NCBI GenBank assembly: GCA_020628815.1
Contig: JAHDEN010000002.1
Location: 54,407-118,406, forward strand
Direction: 5' to 3'
DNA: 64,000 nt
DNA from: Chloroflexota bacterium
Lineage (GTDB): Bacteria; Chloroflexota; Anaerolineae; Promineifilales; Promineifilaceae
In this document: piece after piece, positions 18,964 to 29,569 of the stretch
Numbering within the stretch: position 1 is the stretch's first letter
Layout: the number at the start of each line of letters is the position of its first letter
Notes under the pieces: generated by a model
Seen by the model: the letters and a program-made list of their open reading frames with translations, nothing else
Databases searched by the model: none
What the model was told of the DNA's origin: nothing
Made by a program: the position numbers and the translations under genes

Positions 18964-20196
18964 TTACAGCTCTAGACTGTTATCAATATCTGAAGGAGGT
19001 GGACCAAAATCCAAATCCTTAGTCGCTTCATCTAGCTTCTTGCCACGAACACGATCAACATACGTTTGCGACTTGGTTACTTCGGCCGCCAACCCATCAA
19101 TGGTTTGCTGCATAGTGTCCAAAGCCTCAATTTTGTAATTAGAAATCATATCCATCGAAGCATAAATATTATCGAACGCGGCCGATAATTTATCCATATC
19201 AATGGTTGAGCTAACCGCTTGCTCATGGATCGTCCCTGTTTGATTCCGCAACATTTGAGCTGTCGCTTCGATCAAATTACTAGTCGTTGTATTTAACGCG
19301 TTAATTTGATCCAGCACCAATTTTTGATTGGTAAGTGCTTGGGCAGTAATTACAGCCGTACGCAAGGCTGCAATGGTGGTTGTTGTGGCTCGATCAACCC
19401 CTTTAATCAGCTCAAGGTTGTTTTTGCGAACCATATCAAGTGCCAAATAGCCCTGAATGCTAACCGCCAATTGGGTCAACAAATCTTGAACCTTTTGCCG
19501 CACATAAAACAGCATCTCTTCTTGAACAATTCGAGCTTTTTCTGGGTCGCTTTGCTGCAATTCAGCTACACGAGACTCTAAAGCGCCGTCGATTTGACGC
19601 GCCATGTAGATATATTGGTGTAGCTTCTCCATCATCTGCCAAAGATTAACTTTTTCTTCTTCAATCGCTGCGTTATCCCGCTGTAGTTCTTCTTGACCAC
19701 TATGCAAAGAATTAAGAATTGCGTCGATATGTTTTTGTGAAGATTGGTACTTCATGAAGTAGTTGCGTACTTTGTCTCCCATAGGGATAACGCCAAACAA
19801 CTTCTTCTTTGAAAATAGATTGCCTTGTTTTGAAGGATCTAAATCCTCGACCGTCATGCGTAAATTGACCAATCCTTTTGAGATGGTAGAAGATTCGTCA
19901 AATACACCATTGTTCATCGCATTTGTCGGCCGGTTCAGTAAACGATTTGAAACATTTGAGGATTCACGGATTTCGTTATTGCCCAACCCATGAATAGCAT
20001 TCACTTTATCCATAAATGGATCGCTATTCACTTTTGTAGTCATCACCTCATTTACAAATTGATCAGCCCGAGCATCTAAGTTTTGCATCGTGTCCGAATC
20101 AAGTTTCATCAATCCATCAGCTTGCTCAGCTTTGACTGCTTTTACCGGTTCGGGTGCTTTTAAACTTTCTGGGGGAGCTAACTCAAGACCTTCCAT
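18964..20196 (-). CDS. Toxic anion resistance protein TelA-like
   Basis: Helical TelA-family features: LAVSIQGYLALDMVRKNNLELIKGVDRATTTTIAALRTAVITAQALTNQKLVLDQINALNTTTSNLIEATAQMLRNQ. Confidence 0.75.
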   Translation of the reverse strand: MEGLELAPPESLKAPEPVKAVKAEQADGLMKLDSDTMQNLDARADQFVNEVMTTKVNSDPFMDKVNAIHGLGNNEIRESSNVSNRLLNRPTNAMNNGVFDESSTISKGLVNLRMTVEDLDPSKQGNLFSKKKLFGVIPMGDKVRNYFMKYQSSQKHIDAILNSLHSGQEELQRDNAAIEEEKVNLWQMMEKLHQYIYMARQIDGALESRVAELQQSDPEKARIVQEEMLFYVRQKVQDLLTQLAVSIQGYLALDMVRKNNLELIKGVDRATTTTIAALRTAVITAQALTNQKLVLDQINALNTTTSNLIEATAQMLRNQTGTIHEQAVSSTIDMDKLSAAFDNIYASMDMISNYKIEALDTMQQTIDGLAAEVTKSQTYVDRVRGKKLDEATKDLDFGPPPSDIDNSLEL

Positions 20197-20274
20197 ATCA
20201 CATTACCTCAATTAATTATTGCAAGTTATTACAGTTGTTACGTCTTATTATACGCTAAAAAATCGGATCGGTTC

Positions 20275-20308
20275 TAAATAAAAAACCCCGAATATAGTAT
20301 TCGGGGTT
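20275..20308 (-). terminator. Terminator of the peptide ABC operon
   Basis: AACCCCGAATA-TAG-TATTCGGGGTT stem; A-run on plus strand = U-tail on minus. Confidence 0.7.
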
Positions 20309-20360
20309 AATATTAACAATGATCAGCCATTTTAGCCTAATCCAACTTGGGGAACCCGCT

Positions 20361-22487
20361 TTAGTCCGCTGCCACAGCTTCTGCATCAGACGCCAAAGAA
20401 ATGACTGGATCGAAGCTCTCAAGCGTATCTTTTGGCAAGTGGCAGAAGATACGATGACCGTTTTCAAATTCACGCCAAGGCGGGATCTCTGTCTCACAAG
20501 CCTTGCCACCGTCTGGCATTAATGCACGACGTGGGCAACGGGTATGGAAACGGCAGCCGCTAGGTGGATTCAACGCACTTGGAACTGTTCCTTCTAAACG
20601 GATACGTTTTTGCGTTACCGATGGATCAGGAATCGGCACAGCGGATAGCAGTGCTTCAGTATATGGATGGTACGCCGGCCGATAAATCGCTTCAGCTGGC
20701 CCGATTTCCATAATCTGGCCCAAATACATCACTGCGATATTGTCTGAGAAGAAACGTACAACGCTCAAGTCATGAGCGATGAAAATCATGGTTGTACCTA
20801 ATTCCCGTTGGATATCGATCAGCAGGTTCAAAATCGCAGCTTGCACCGATACGTCTAACGCAGAGACCGGTTCATCGCACAAAACCAACTCCGGCCGACT
20901 GGCCAAAGCCCGCGCAATACCAACCCGCTGCTTCTCTCCACCCGAAAGCTGTCGCGGCAAGCGGTCAAGATAGTTTTCGCCCAAACGCATCGATTCTAGA
21001 AGTTTAATCACCTCACCACGAATCTGATCATTTGGCACCGTTTTAAACCGTTTCATCGGGCGGCCAATCTGCTGCACAACTGTGTAAGATGGATTCATCG
21101 TAGAGTCAGGGTTTTGGAAAACCATCTGTAACTCTTGAATTAAATCGTTGCTGCGTTCATCTAAAGCGGTCGTAATGTCATGACCGATAAACTCAGCTTC
21201 ACCATCAGTTGTTTCTTCTAGGCCGATCAGCGTTTTAATCAAGGTGCTTTTACCACAGCCTGATTCTCCCACAATACCCAACGTGCTGCCCCGTGGAACC
21301 CTAAACGTAGCATCTTCTACCGCTTTCACTTGTTTTGGTGATTCAAGACCAAAAACAGCTTTTAAAGAGTTGCCGGGAACGTCGTAGTATTTTTTCAGCC
21401 CCTTAACCGTCATGATCGCTTCGTTTTTGGTCACGTCGCCGGGAGATGGTTTTAACTTAATATCTTCAGATGGAATCCATTCTGATGGATCGATTTCTTC
21501 TGAGAAGTGACACCGAACAGCGTTCCCATTTGGCAAAATACGCACTTGCGGCCGTTCTTGCAGACAACGGTCTTGAACATAATCGCAACGTGGTCCGTAC
21601 ACACAGCCGGATGGGCGGTCGTTCGGAGGTGGTACCCGGCCGCGAATCGGGTACAGCTGAGCGCTGGCTTTATCAGCACCCAATTTCGGCACGCAACGAA
21701 TTAGCCCTTGGGTGTACGGATGCTGCGGCCGGGCAAAAATATCTTCAACCGGAGCCCGCTCTACCATTTCACCCGCATACATCACATTCACAAAATTACA
21801 CACGCGAGCCACAACACCAAGATTATGCGAGATATACATAATCGCCGTGTCAAACTCGCGGCGTAGCTCAGCGATCAGGTCAAGGACGGCCGCTTCAACA
21901 GTTACGTCTAACGCAGTCGTCGGTTCATCCATGACCAGTAACGCTGGGTTGGTCAGCAACGCCATGGCGATAACAACACGCTGCTGCTGACCACCTGAGA
22001 TTTGGTGAGGGTAACGCATCAAAACGTTGCCAGGGTCAGGCATATAAACCCGATCCAACATTTTTATACAGCGTTCGCTTGCCTCTTCATCAGACATGCC
22101 ACGATGAACGGTTAAAACCTCTTTCATCTGGGTCCCTAATGTTAAGGATGGATTGAGTGCCTGCATAGGGTCTTGGTAAACCATGGCGATTGAATTACCA
22201 CGGATTTTGCGTAATTCCTCACCTTCTTTACCCACAAGCTCTTCACCCTGAAAGAGAACAGAGCCTTTTTTAACATAGCCGTTATCCCCTAAAAAGTTTA
22301 GGATCGCCCAAGCTACTGTACTCTTTCCACAACCAGATTCCCCAACAATCCCTATCGATTCCCCGCTATGAAGGTCAAAGGATACGTTTTGTACCGCTTC
22401 AACTTCACCGCCACGAATTTTATAGGCAACCGCAAGGTCTTTTACTTCAAGAACCGGTTTTCCCTTTTTACTCTTTTCTTCAGCCAT
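20361..22487 (-). CDS. Dual-ATPase peptide ABC transporter protein (DppD-DppF-like fusion)
   Basis: Two Walker A (GESGCGKST) and two LSGG/ISGG signatures, two oligopeptide/dipeptide C-terminal regions (CxxRCxxxxxxC). Confidence 0.92.
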   Translation of the reverse strand: MAEEKSKKGKPVLEVKDLAVAYKIRGGEVEAVQNVSFDLHSGESIGIVGESGCGKSTVAWAILNFLGDNGYVKKGSVLFQGEELVGKEGEELRKIRGNSIAMVYQDPMQALNPSLTLGTQMKEVLTVHRGMSDEEASERCIKMLDRVYMPDPGNVLMRYPHQISGGQQQRVVIAMALLTNPALLVMDEPTTALDVTVEAAVLDLIAELRREFDTAIMYISHNLGVVARVCNFVNVMYAGEMVERAPVEDIFARPQHPYTQGLIRCVPKLGADKASAQLYPIRGRVPPPNDRPSGCVYGPRCDYVQDRCLQERPQVRILPNGNAVRCHFSEEIDPSEWIPSEDIKLKPSPGDVTKNEAIMTVKGLKKYYDVPGNSLKAVFGLESPKQVKAVEDATFRVPRGSTLGIVGESGCGKSTLIKTLIGLEETTDGEAEFIGHDITTALDERSNDLIQELQMVFQNPDSTMNPSYTVVQQIGRPMKRFKTVPNDQIRGEVIKLLESMRLGENYLDRLPRQLSGGEKQRVGIARALASRPELVLCDEPVSALDVSVQAAILNLLIDIQRELGTTMIFIAHDLSVVRFFSDNIAVMYLGQIMEIGPAEAIYRPAYHPYTEALLSAVPIPDPSVTQKRIRLEGTVPSALNPPSGCRFHTRCPRRALMPDGGKACETEIPPWREFENGHRIFCHLPKDTLESFDPVISLASDAEAVAAD

Positions 22488-22502
22488 AATTTTAAAATCC
22501 CC

Positions 22503-23570
22503 CTATTTCTGATACCTAGATAGTTCCTCGCGGACACCATCGGCAAACAAGTTAAGGCCAATCACCAATGTTGAAATCGCAACAGCCGGCCAAATAACAA
22601 TGTTTGGCTGCGAGAAAATAAGCTCCCGGCCGTCATTTACCATACTTCCCCAGTCAGGTTCAGGGGGCTGAAGACCTAATCCCAAGAAACCCAACGTACC
22701 AATGGTGAAGATCGCATATCCGACACGGAGCATCGCATCGACTAAAAGTGGGCCGCGCGCATTTGGCAAAATCTCTCTAAACATAATATAGAAGAGACCT
22801 TCCCCTCGCGTTTCAGCAGCCCGGATGTAATCCCGTGTTTTAATGTCGAGAGCCAGCGAGCGAGACAGACGGGCGATACCGGGAGCCCCGGTAACAGTAA
22901 TCGCAATAATAATGACTAAGTCCCCCTGCCCCAAAGCTGCAATGACCACGATGTAAAGAACAATGCGTGGGAACGCGACAAGCGCATCCATAATCTGCAT
23001 GACGATCTGCTCAGTCCAGCCCCCTTTGTAACCGGCCAGAAGTCCAAACGTGGTACCAACAACTAGCGAGCCTAATACCCCCCAAATTGCCACACCTCCG
23101 GGAATCACAAATTCATCCCATTCTTCGGGCGCTATTCGATCTAAAAATCGACTCAGAGCAGAAATTTCATCCTGTCGCCTCACATCGTCAGTCGGCAATG
23201 GGATACGGGTTTTAAGCAAAACGACTTGCCCACCAGCCATCACACGAGACAAAATGTCTCGGCCGGTTTTATCGGTCCCTAGTAAAAACCGAGGGTCCGG
23301 CCGGGTGATCTCATCGTAATCTTCAAGATCAACCCACGGCAGATAAGTCATGATATAGGCCGAACGGCGCTGATCTCTAAAATATTGCTCATTTGGATCA
23401 TGCGGGGTCCAAAACAGCGACAAAACCGCCATTCCTACCCAAAAGACTACAATCGCAAGGCCCACCATACCAATAGGAGAGTCAAAAATAATAGAACTAC
23501 TTTTCCAAATTTTTGATAACCGGGAAGGGGGTCGACTTGCAGTAGATTCAGGTTGTGTTGTTGTTGTCAT
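22503..23570 (-). CDS. Peptide ABC transporter permease (DppC-like) with loop insertion
   Basis: LLGTDKTGRDILSRV, RAAETRGEGLFYIMFREILPNARGPLLVDAMLRVGYAIFTIGTLGFLGLGLQPPEPDWG. Confidence 0.92.
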   Translation of the reverse strand: MTTTTQPESTASRPPSRLSKIWKSSSIIFDSPIGMVGLAIVVFWVGMAVLSLFWTPHDPNEQYFRDQRRSAYIMTYLPWVDLEDYDEITRPDPRFLLGTDKTGRDILSRVMAGGQVVLLKTRIPLPTDDVRRQDEISALSRFLDRIAPEEWDEFVIPGGVAIWGVLGSLVVGTTFGLLAGYKGGWTEQIVMQIMDALVAFPRIVLYIVVIAALGQGDLVIIIAITVTGAPGIARLSRSLALDIKTRDYIRAAETRGEGLFYIMFREILPNARGPLLVDAMLRVGYAIFTIGTLGFLGLGLQPPEPDWGSMVNDGRELIFSQPNIVIWPAVAISTLVIGLNLFADGVREELSRYQK

Positions 23571-23591
23571 AATTAATTCCTCTTCCCTTGA

Positions 23592-24992
23592 TTAAGCGTA
23601 ACGAATCCGAGGATTCAAGAATGTATACGCTAAGTCACCCAATAATCGGGTGGCAATCGCAATAATGACCGTAACCATAGCTGCTGCTTCAACCGCATTC
23701 GGATCACCAAAAATCGAATGGTCAAAAATAAATTTGCCCAACCCTTGGAAACCGAAAATCACCTCAACCACAACAATCCCTCCAATCAAGTAATTGATAT
23801 GGAGCATAATGATTGTGATAGGGGCCAAAAGTGCGTTGCGAACCGCATGACGGAAGACAACTCTTTTAAACGGCATACCTTTGATAATCGCTGTGCGAAT
23901 ATAAGGGGCCGCCATAACTTCTACCATGCTGGCCCGCGTCATCCGTACGATATAACCTAGCTCTACGGCCGTTAGCGTTAGAACGGGCAAGATTAACTCT
24001 TTTGGTTTTTCAAAAATCGCATTAGGGCTATCCGCCAACGTTGTCGTAGGAACCTTCAAAGCTTCGAGAGCCCACTCTCCCAACCAGCCGGCTTCCACCA
24101 AACTGGGCAGCCAATCTGTAGACCAATATATCCCTACAATTAATATCAGCAGAACCCCGGTGACAAATTCTGGAGTCGCAGTTAATGCCAAACTTGTAAC
24201 TGATACAAACCGGTCAAAAAACTTACCTTCGTTGATCCCTGTAATAATGCCCAAAAACAAAGCCAAGGGCATTACAACGACAAAGGCTAAACCAGCTAAG
24301 ATAGCCGTGTTACGAATCCGAACGGGAAGCGTTTTTGAAACGGGTCGTGTCGTTTTTAGTGAGACACCTGCATCACCACGAATCAATCCTTTGCGCAATG
24401 GAACCCACTGTACAGCAGCGCCACTTAATTCTTGTACACCCGTTTGTGTAGAAACAAAGGCTGTCTCTCCCCCACCTTCAACCCACTTGGCGGCACGGTT
24501 TCCGGTATCTACCCCCCAGAATATATTTTCCCCTGTTTCAGGGTCTTCAGTCCAGACATCTCCGGCTTTCTCGCGGAAAAATGAACTATCTTCGTTCCGC
24601 ACTAAGTAGAGCATTTCTCCCGATTCGCAAAAGCCTGAATCTATGTCTTCAACCCGATTGCAAGCCTCGTGTCGCACATAGCGGCCGTCGTCTAGCAAAA
24701 TATACCATTCAGGTTCCTGACTAACTTCATTAAATACAGTTTGGACGTTGCCAAGCTCATCCCGAAGGCGCCAATCATTCCCCGCAAGCCAATCGACATA
24801 CCGGATAAATGCCGGCTGATCAAGGCCTAGCTGTTTTCTCAAAGATTCTCGTTGTTCTGGTGTGGCAAAAACCCCTAAAATCTGTACCGTCACGTCACGG
24901 CCGCTTACTTCCAACAACGTAAAAAGAACCGCAGACACAATTAGCATCGTAACAAGCGTTGAAACGACACTCCGCATTAAAAATCTGGCCAT
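23592..24992 (-). CDS. Peptide ABC transporter permease (DppB-like) with large loop insertion
   Basis: N-terminal MARFLMRSVVSTLVTMLIVSAVLFTLL, RGDAGVSLKTTRPVS, YIRTAIIKGMPFKRVVFRHAVRNALLAPITIIMLHINYLIGGIVVVEVIFGFQGLG. Confidence 0.92.
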   Translation of the reverse strand: MARFLMRSVVSTLVTMLIVSAVLFTLLEVSGRDVTVQILGVFATPEQRESLRKQLGLDQPAFIRYVDWLAGNDWRLRDELGNVQTVFNEVSQEPEWYILLDDGRYVRHEACNRVEDIDSGFCESGEMLYLVRNEDSSFFREKAGDVWTEDPETGENIFWGVDTGNRAAKWVEGGGETAFVSTQTGVQELSGAAVQWVPLRKGLIRGDAGVSLKTTRPVSKTLPVRIRNTAILAGLAFVVVMPLALFLGIITGINEGKFFDRFVSVTSLALTATPEFVTGVLLILIVGIYWSTDWLPSLVEAGWLGEWALEALKVPTTTLADSPNAIFEKPKELILPVLTLTAVELGYIVRMTRASMVEVMAAPYIRTAIIKGMPFKRVVFRHAVRNALLAPITIIMLHINYLIGGIVVVEVIFGFQGLGKFIFDHSIFGDPNAVEAAAMVTVIIAIATRLLGDLAYTFLNPRIRYA

Positions 24993-25091
24993 GGTCTAAA
25001 CCCTATTTAAACTAAGTTTTTAACGATCAATTGCGTTTTAGTGCAATTATTCGCGTCTCAAAAATTCACTTACTTTATATAAAATAATTTG

Positions 25092-25138
25092 AAGCGGTAT
25101 ACGGTTCCACTTAAAAGGTGAAACCATATACCGCTTTT
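25092..25138. terminator. Intercistronic hairpin between the substrate-binding protein gene and permease genes (terminator or mRNA-stabilising element)
   Basis: AAGCGGTATACGGTTCCAC...GTGAAACCATATACCGCTT long imperfect stem. Confidence 0.5.
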
Positions 25139-25184
25139 TAGTTTGCTGCCTAACGCAACAAATCAATCTGTTGCCTAATTGTGA

Positions 25185-26942
25185 TTAAGCTTGATCAACC
25201 CAAGTCTCATTCAACAAGTCATAGCTGGTTGGATGAGCAGGCAGGTTGTGAACGCGTGAAGTATGAATGCCCCAAGATTTCTTGAAGTATGCAACACCGA
25301 TTGGGCCGCGTGTTTCAAAGATATCCATCAATTGGCCAATCAAAGCACGGCGTGCTGAAACATCAAGTGTTCCCTCGGCCTCTTTTAGAATTGCAGAGAA
25401 TTCATCATCGATCCAGCGGGTTTCATTCCAAGGCACAGGGTTTCCATCTGCGTCACCAATGTATGCCAAAGGTAATACCATGGTATCAAGCGGACGGTGT
25501 GTCCAAGAGGTGATACCCAAAGGCACTTGGTCCCAACGTTCCCAGTAACCACTTGCCTCGGTAATATCAAGGTCAAATTCAAAGCCGGTGTCTGCAGCGT
25601 CTTCTTTCAAAGCCTCAGCATACTCTTGCTCACCTTGGTCGTTTTTAGTGACGATGGTGGCTTGAATTGGAAGTGAATTGCCAGTATCTGCTGCCCACTC
25701 TTCTAATAGAGCGCGAGCACCTTCTGGGTCATAAGCCATTGGCTCACGTGGGTCATATGCTGGGTGGACTGGAGCCACATGAGCGTCTGTACCCAAGTCA
25801 CCTTCGCTAAACCATGATAGTGCCAAAATCTTTTCACGATTTTGGATTTTGCGTAGTGCGTTGCGTACACGAGCATCATCCCAAGGTGCACCTTGGTCAA
25901 CACGAGCGCGCAAAATCAAGGTTTGAGCTGTAGATGCTGCTTGAACAACCATGTCTGGGTTGTCTTTCAAGGCTAAAAAGTCAGCCGGACGTGGTTGGTA
26001 GAATGTATCAACCTGTCCTGATTGCATACCAGCAACAGAAGCGTCACGATCAATAGAAACGTAGATCACTTCATCTAGGTATGGCAACGCTTCGCCATCT
26101 TCACCCATTTGCCAATAACCATCACGGCGTTTTAAAACAGCACGTTCACCGTCAGAAAATTCTTCAAGGGTGAATGGGCCAGTTCCAATTGGCTGTTGAA
26201 TGAAGTCACCTTCAAACGAACGATGCATGATAGCGGCCGGATAGTGGAACAAATGCTCTGGAACACCGATGTTTGGTGAGGTCAGAGTCAATTTAATTTG
26301 ATAATCACCGGTTTTTTCAACGCTGGCCATGCCGTCTAGATAAGACAAAAGACCAAGCATAGATGAACCAACTTCGGGGTCAAGCCACTGGCTGAAGTTA
26401 AACATAACGTCATCAGCGGTCATCTCATCGCCATTGTTGAACATGACACCCTGACGAATGTTCAAGGTCCATTCAGATACATCCTCATTTGCTTCCCAGC
26501 TTTCAAGGAGGTATGGAGTTGTAATATTATCTGGGTCGGTGAAGGTCAAGTATTCAGCAACTTGGCGAACAACATTTGCACCTTCAACCCATGACAAACG
26601 AGCTGGATGGTCGATCAACTGAAGCTCCGCGCCAATGGTCAAGGTTCCGCCACGGCTTGGTCCGCCCATAGCTTCTTCTACCATATCGCCAGCTTCTTCA
26701 GCAACTTCTTCAACCATTTCACCGGCTTCTTCAGCAACTTCTTGAACTGCATCCGCAGCGTCTTCAACCACTTCTGGTGTAGAACATGCTGTTGCTAATG
26801 CAGCAGACATTCCCAATAGAGTAGCAAAGCGGATAAACTCGCGTCGTGAAATACGACCTTCCTTGAATGCAGAAAATGCATTAGGAATTTGAGGATGTAC
26901 TTCGTACATCTGCTCTTTCATCTGTTTTTCTTCTTTCGACAT
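25185..26942 (-). CDS. Extracellular peptide-binding lipoprotein, family 5, possible Tat signal
   Basis: SRREFIRFATLLGMSAALATAC (twin-Arg plus lipobox); GGTLTIGAELQLIDHPARLSW...YLTFTDPDNITTPYLLESWEANED. Confidence 0.88.
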   Translation of the reverse strand: MSKEEKQMKEQMYEVHPQIPNAFSAFKEGRISRREFIRFATLLGMSAALATACSTPEVVEDAADAVQEVAEEAGEMVEEVAEEAGDMVEEAMGGPSRGGTLTIGAELQLIDHPARLSWVEGANVVRQVAEYLTFTDPDNITTPYLLESWEANEDVSEWTLNIRQGVMFNNGDEMTADDVMFNFSQWLDPEVGSSMLGLLSYLDGMASVEKTGDYQIKLTLTSPNIGVPEHLFHYPAAIMHRSFEGDFIQQPIGTGPFTLEEFSDGERAVLKRRDGYWQMGEDGEALPYLDEVIYVSIDRDASVAGMQSGQVDTFYQPRPADFLALKDNPDMVVQAASTAQTLILRARVDQGAPWDDARVRNALRKIQNREKILALSWFSEGDLGTDAHVAPVHPAYDPREPMAYDPEGARALLEEWAADTGNSLPIQATIVTKNDQGEQEYAEALKEDAADTGFEFDLDITEASGYWERWDQVPLGITSWTHRPLDTMVLPLAYIGDADGNPVPWNETRWIDDEFSAILKEAEGTLDVSARRALIGQLMDIFETRGPIGVAYFKKSWGIHTSRVHNLPAHPTSYDLLNETWVDQA

Positions 26943-27463
26943 GAATAATCTCCTCCGATTATTGAAGTAACAGTAAAAAAATAAAATTTAAACAGCGCAA
27001 TTTGGCTGTCTAAAGAAATGAATTATTGAAAAGGCTCTCGACCTTGCAGGGTAATTTTGGATTTTTGAAACAAACGTAATATGAACGGTTATATTAGAGG
27101 CATCCCGTATAAAGGCTTTTAGCTTACTTAACAAAAAAATCTTCTTCTCCAAAACCCTTCCCCAAACTGAGTCGTTAATCTTCTGGGAGCCGATTAACCA
27201 AACAGATCAGTGTTGATAAATCTATCTGTGACAATAATAGCATGGCGTTTTTGCATATCCAAATTGCCTCGTGTAGTTTGCGACTTCTCTCATTACACGA
27301 TAATAACTAAAACGCTAGGGGATTCTATTGAATTATTGATTATTGCCGATGTGCAAAACGAACAATTAAATCCGCATTATGTTGTACAACTTGCTCGCAA
27401 AAAATGTATACAAGCGATTTCCGTGATATATCAGAAGTATATCCTATTTATATCTAATCGCAA

Positions 27464-29569
27464 TTAGACTTCAACAACAACCGGAATGCCATTCAAGACC
27501 GCATTCCCCGTCAAATCGTCCAAAAGATAGTCATCTGCAAGCTCATTAAAGTTCTCACCGGGTGATTTTGATGCGATGTCTAGCTGAACACCTTCCAAGT
27601 CATGACCCCATCCATGAGGGATAGAAATTACACCTTTCATCATTTCGGCCGAAACTGCGGCCGGTAATTTGATTTCCCCAACACGGGATTGAACTGTAAT
27701 CATTTGGCCTTCTGAAATTGATCGAGCGGCCGCATCTTCAGGATTAATAAGTGCAACACAGCGGTTTTTACCTTTAATCAAACGTTCACTGTTGTGCATC
27801 CAAGAGTTATTTGAACGGAGGTCTCTCCGGCCGATCAGCGTCATCTCTGCAGGTTTTGCACTGGCTGAAAAATTCTGCTCCACACGCGCAAGGTCGGCTG
27901 TCAAGAAGTCAGGTGCGATTTCAATCAGTCCACTTTCAGTTTGCCACAGTTGCTGACCACCGGTTTGCAACGGACCAAGATCAACACCGTGCGGATTATC
28001 GATCAGGTGCTGAAGAGATACCCCATCTTGCCCATAAGGACCGTTCCGCAACCCTTGATCAAGCATTTGTTTTAATGATGGTTCATCAGCCCCGTTTTGA
28101 TTGCCTCCGTCCGGACGCAGTCTTGACGCCAAAGCGCGATAGATTTCCCAATCATGCTTTCTATCGTCTTCCTCATCAGGTGGAAAGAGGGCTGGTGAAT
28201 ATTTACTTGAGTTTTGAACCGCTAAGCCATGGAACACGACATCATAATGCTCGGTTTCTAGCCCAGTAGTTGGAGGCAAAATAATATCAGCGTGACGGGT
28301 TGTTTCATTAATATAGATGTCTATGGCGACATAAAAATCTAGGCCAGAAAACGCCTTATCCAGCTTGTTGCTATTTGGTGTTGAAAGGATCGGGTTGCCT
28401 GCAACGGTCACCATCCCCTTTATTTGGCCATCTCCTGGCTCGAGAATTTCTTCTGCCATGACAGAGACGGGTAGTTCTCCAAAAGATTCTTCAGCACCAC
28501 GCACTCGTGATTTGTATCGGCCGTATTTCCCTTTGCGGAATGGCTGGTGCATATCAATGGCCGGTGTGGGGAACATCGCCCCACCAGCCCAGTCTAGGTT
28601 GCCGGTAATAATATTGAGCACATTGATAAGCCATTGACACAGTCCCCCATACTCTTGGACAGATAGGCCAATCCGGCCGTAGGCAACTGCGGTTGGCGCA
28701 CTCGCAAAATCCCACGCCAGCTGAATAATGGCGTCAGCCGACATTCCGGTATGCTCTGCAACTCGTTGCGGCGTCCACGGAGCTACCAAGCTATCTAGCT
28801 TCTCTAGCCCAGCGATTTGATTTACTAACACACCCATGGGGGTTAGCCCTTCTTTTAATATCGTGTTTACCATCGCCAGCAGGAGCAAAACATCGCTACC
28901 CGGCCGGACAAAATGATGTTCGTCCGCCATTTTGGCTGTTTCTGTATAACGAGGATCAATCACCACAACTTTTCCGCCCCGTTTCTGGATCGCTTTCATT
29001 CGACGGCTAATCCCACCGGCCGTCATCAGGCTTCCGTTGGAAACCATCGGATTTGCACCCATGACCAAAAAGAAATCGGTGCGATCCACATCTGGCACTG
29101 GAATAAGGAAATAGTGGCCAAACATGTGGCGCGAAGCGACATGATGGGGCAATTGATCGACAGAAGTTGCTGAAAAAAGATTTTTTGTTTTTAGAGCTTT
29201 ATTGAAAACCGGCCCAACCAGCATGCTGCCTGTGTTGTGCACATTTGGGTTCCCTAAATAGATTCCCATGCTGTCTTGACCATGTGCAGCTTGGATCGCT
29301 TTGATTTTGTTAGCAACCTCATCGAACGCCTCTTCCCAACCGATTTCCTGCCAACCGTCGGCCGTCTTTTTTACCGGCCGTTTTAATCGGTTTTTATCCT
29401 CATAAACATCTTTAAGAGCGGTCGCCTTTGGGCAAATGTGTCCTTTACTAAAAGGATCATCACTATCGCCACGGATAGAAAGAATCTGATCGTCTTGAAC
29501 ACGGATCTCAATTCCGCACATCGCTTCGCACAAGTTACAGGTTCGGTAGTGGTTAATAACGTCGCTCAT
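27464..29569 (-). CDS. Molybdopterin-dependent oxidoreductase (formate dehydrogenase/BisC-like), N-terminal [4Fe-4S] site
   Basis: CNLCEAMCGI...GHICPKA cluster motif; VVIDPRYTETAKMADEHHFVRPGSDVLLLLAM; C-terminal MopD region. Confidence 0.88.
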   Translation of the reverse strand: MSDVINHYRTCNLCEAMCGIEIRVQDDQILSIRGDSDDPFSKGHICPKATALKDVYEDKNRLKRPVKKTADGWQEIGWEEAFDEVANKIKAIQAAHGQDSMGIYLGNPNVHNTGSMLVGPVFNKALKTKNLFSATSVDQLPHHVASRHMFGHYFLIPVPDVDRTDFFLVMGANPMVSNGSLMTAGGISRRMKAIQKRGGKVVVIDPRYTETAKMADEHHFVRPGSDVLLLLAMVNTILKEGLTPMGVLVNQIAGLEKLDSLVAPWTPQRVAEHTGMSADAIIQLAWDFASAPTAVAYGRIGLSVQEYGGLCQWLINVLNIITGNLDWAGGAMFPTPAIDMHQPFRKGKYGRYKSRVRGAEESFGELPVSVMAEEILEPGDGQIKGMVTVAGNPILSTPNSNKLDKAFSGLDFYVAIDIYINETTRHADIILPPTTGLETEHYDVVFHGLAVQNSSKYSPALFPPDEEDDRKHDWEIYRALASRLRPDGGNQNGADEPSLKQMLDQGLRNGPYGQDGVSLQHLIDNPHGVDLGPLQTGGQQLWQTESGLIEIAPDFLTADLARVEQNFSASAKPAEMTLIGRRDLRSNNSWMHNSERLIKGKNRCVALINPEDAAARSISEGQMITVQSRVGEIKLPAAVSAEMMKGVISIPHGWGHDLEGVQLDIASKSPGENFNELADDYLLDDLTGNAVLNGIPVVVEV

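Noticed and set aside
27210-27467. 85-aa ORF in the intergenic region
   Set aside because: AT-rich, no clear SD or recognisable motif; insufficient support.
27464-29569. Selenocysteine formate dehydrogenase
   Set aside because: Continuous 701-aa ORF with no in-frame TGA; family assignment is generic Mo-bisPGD oxidoreductase.
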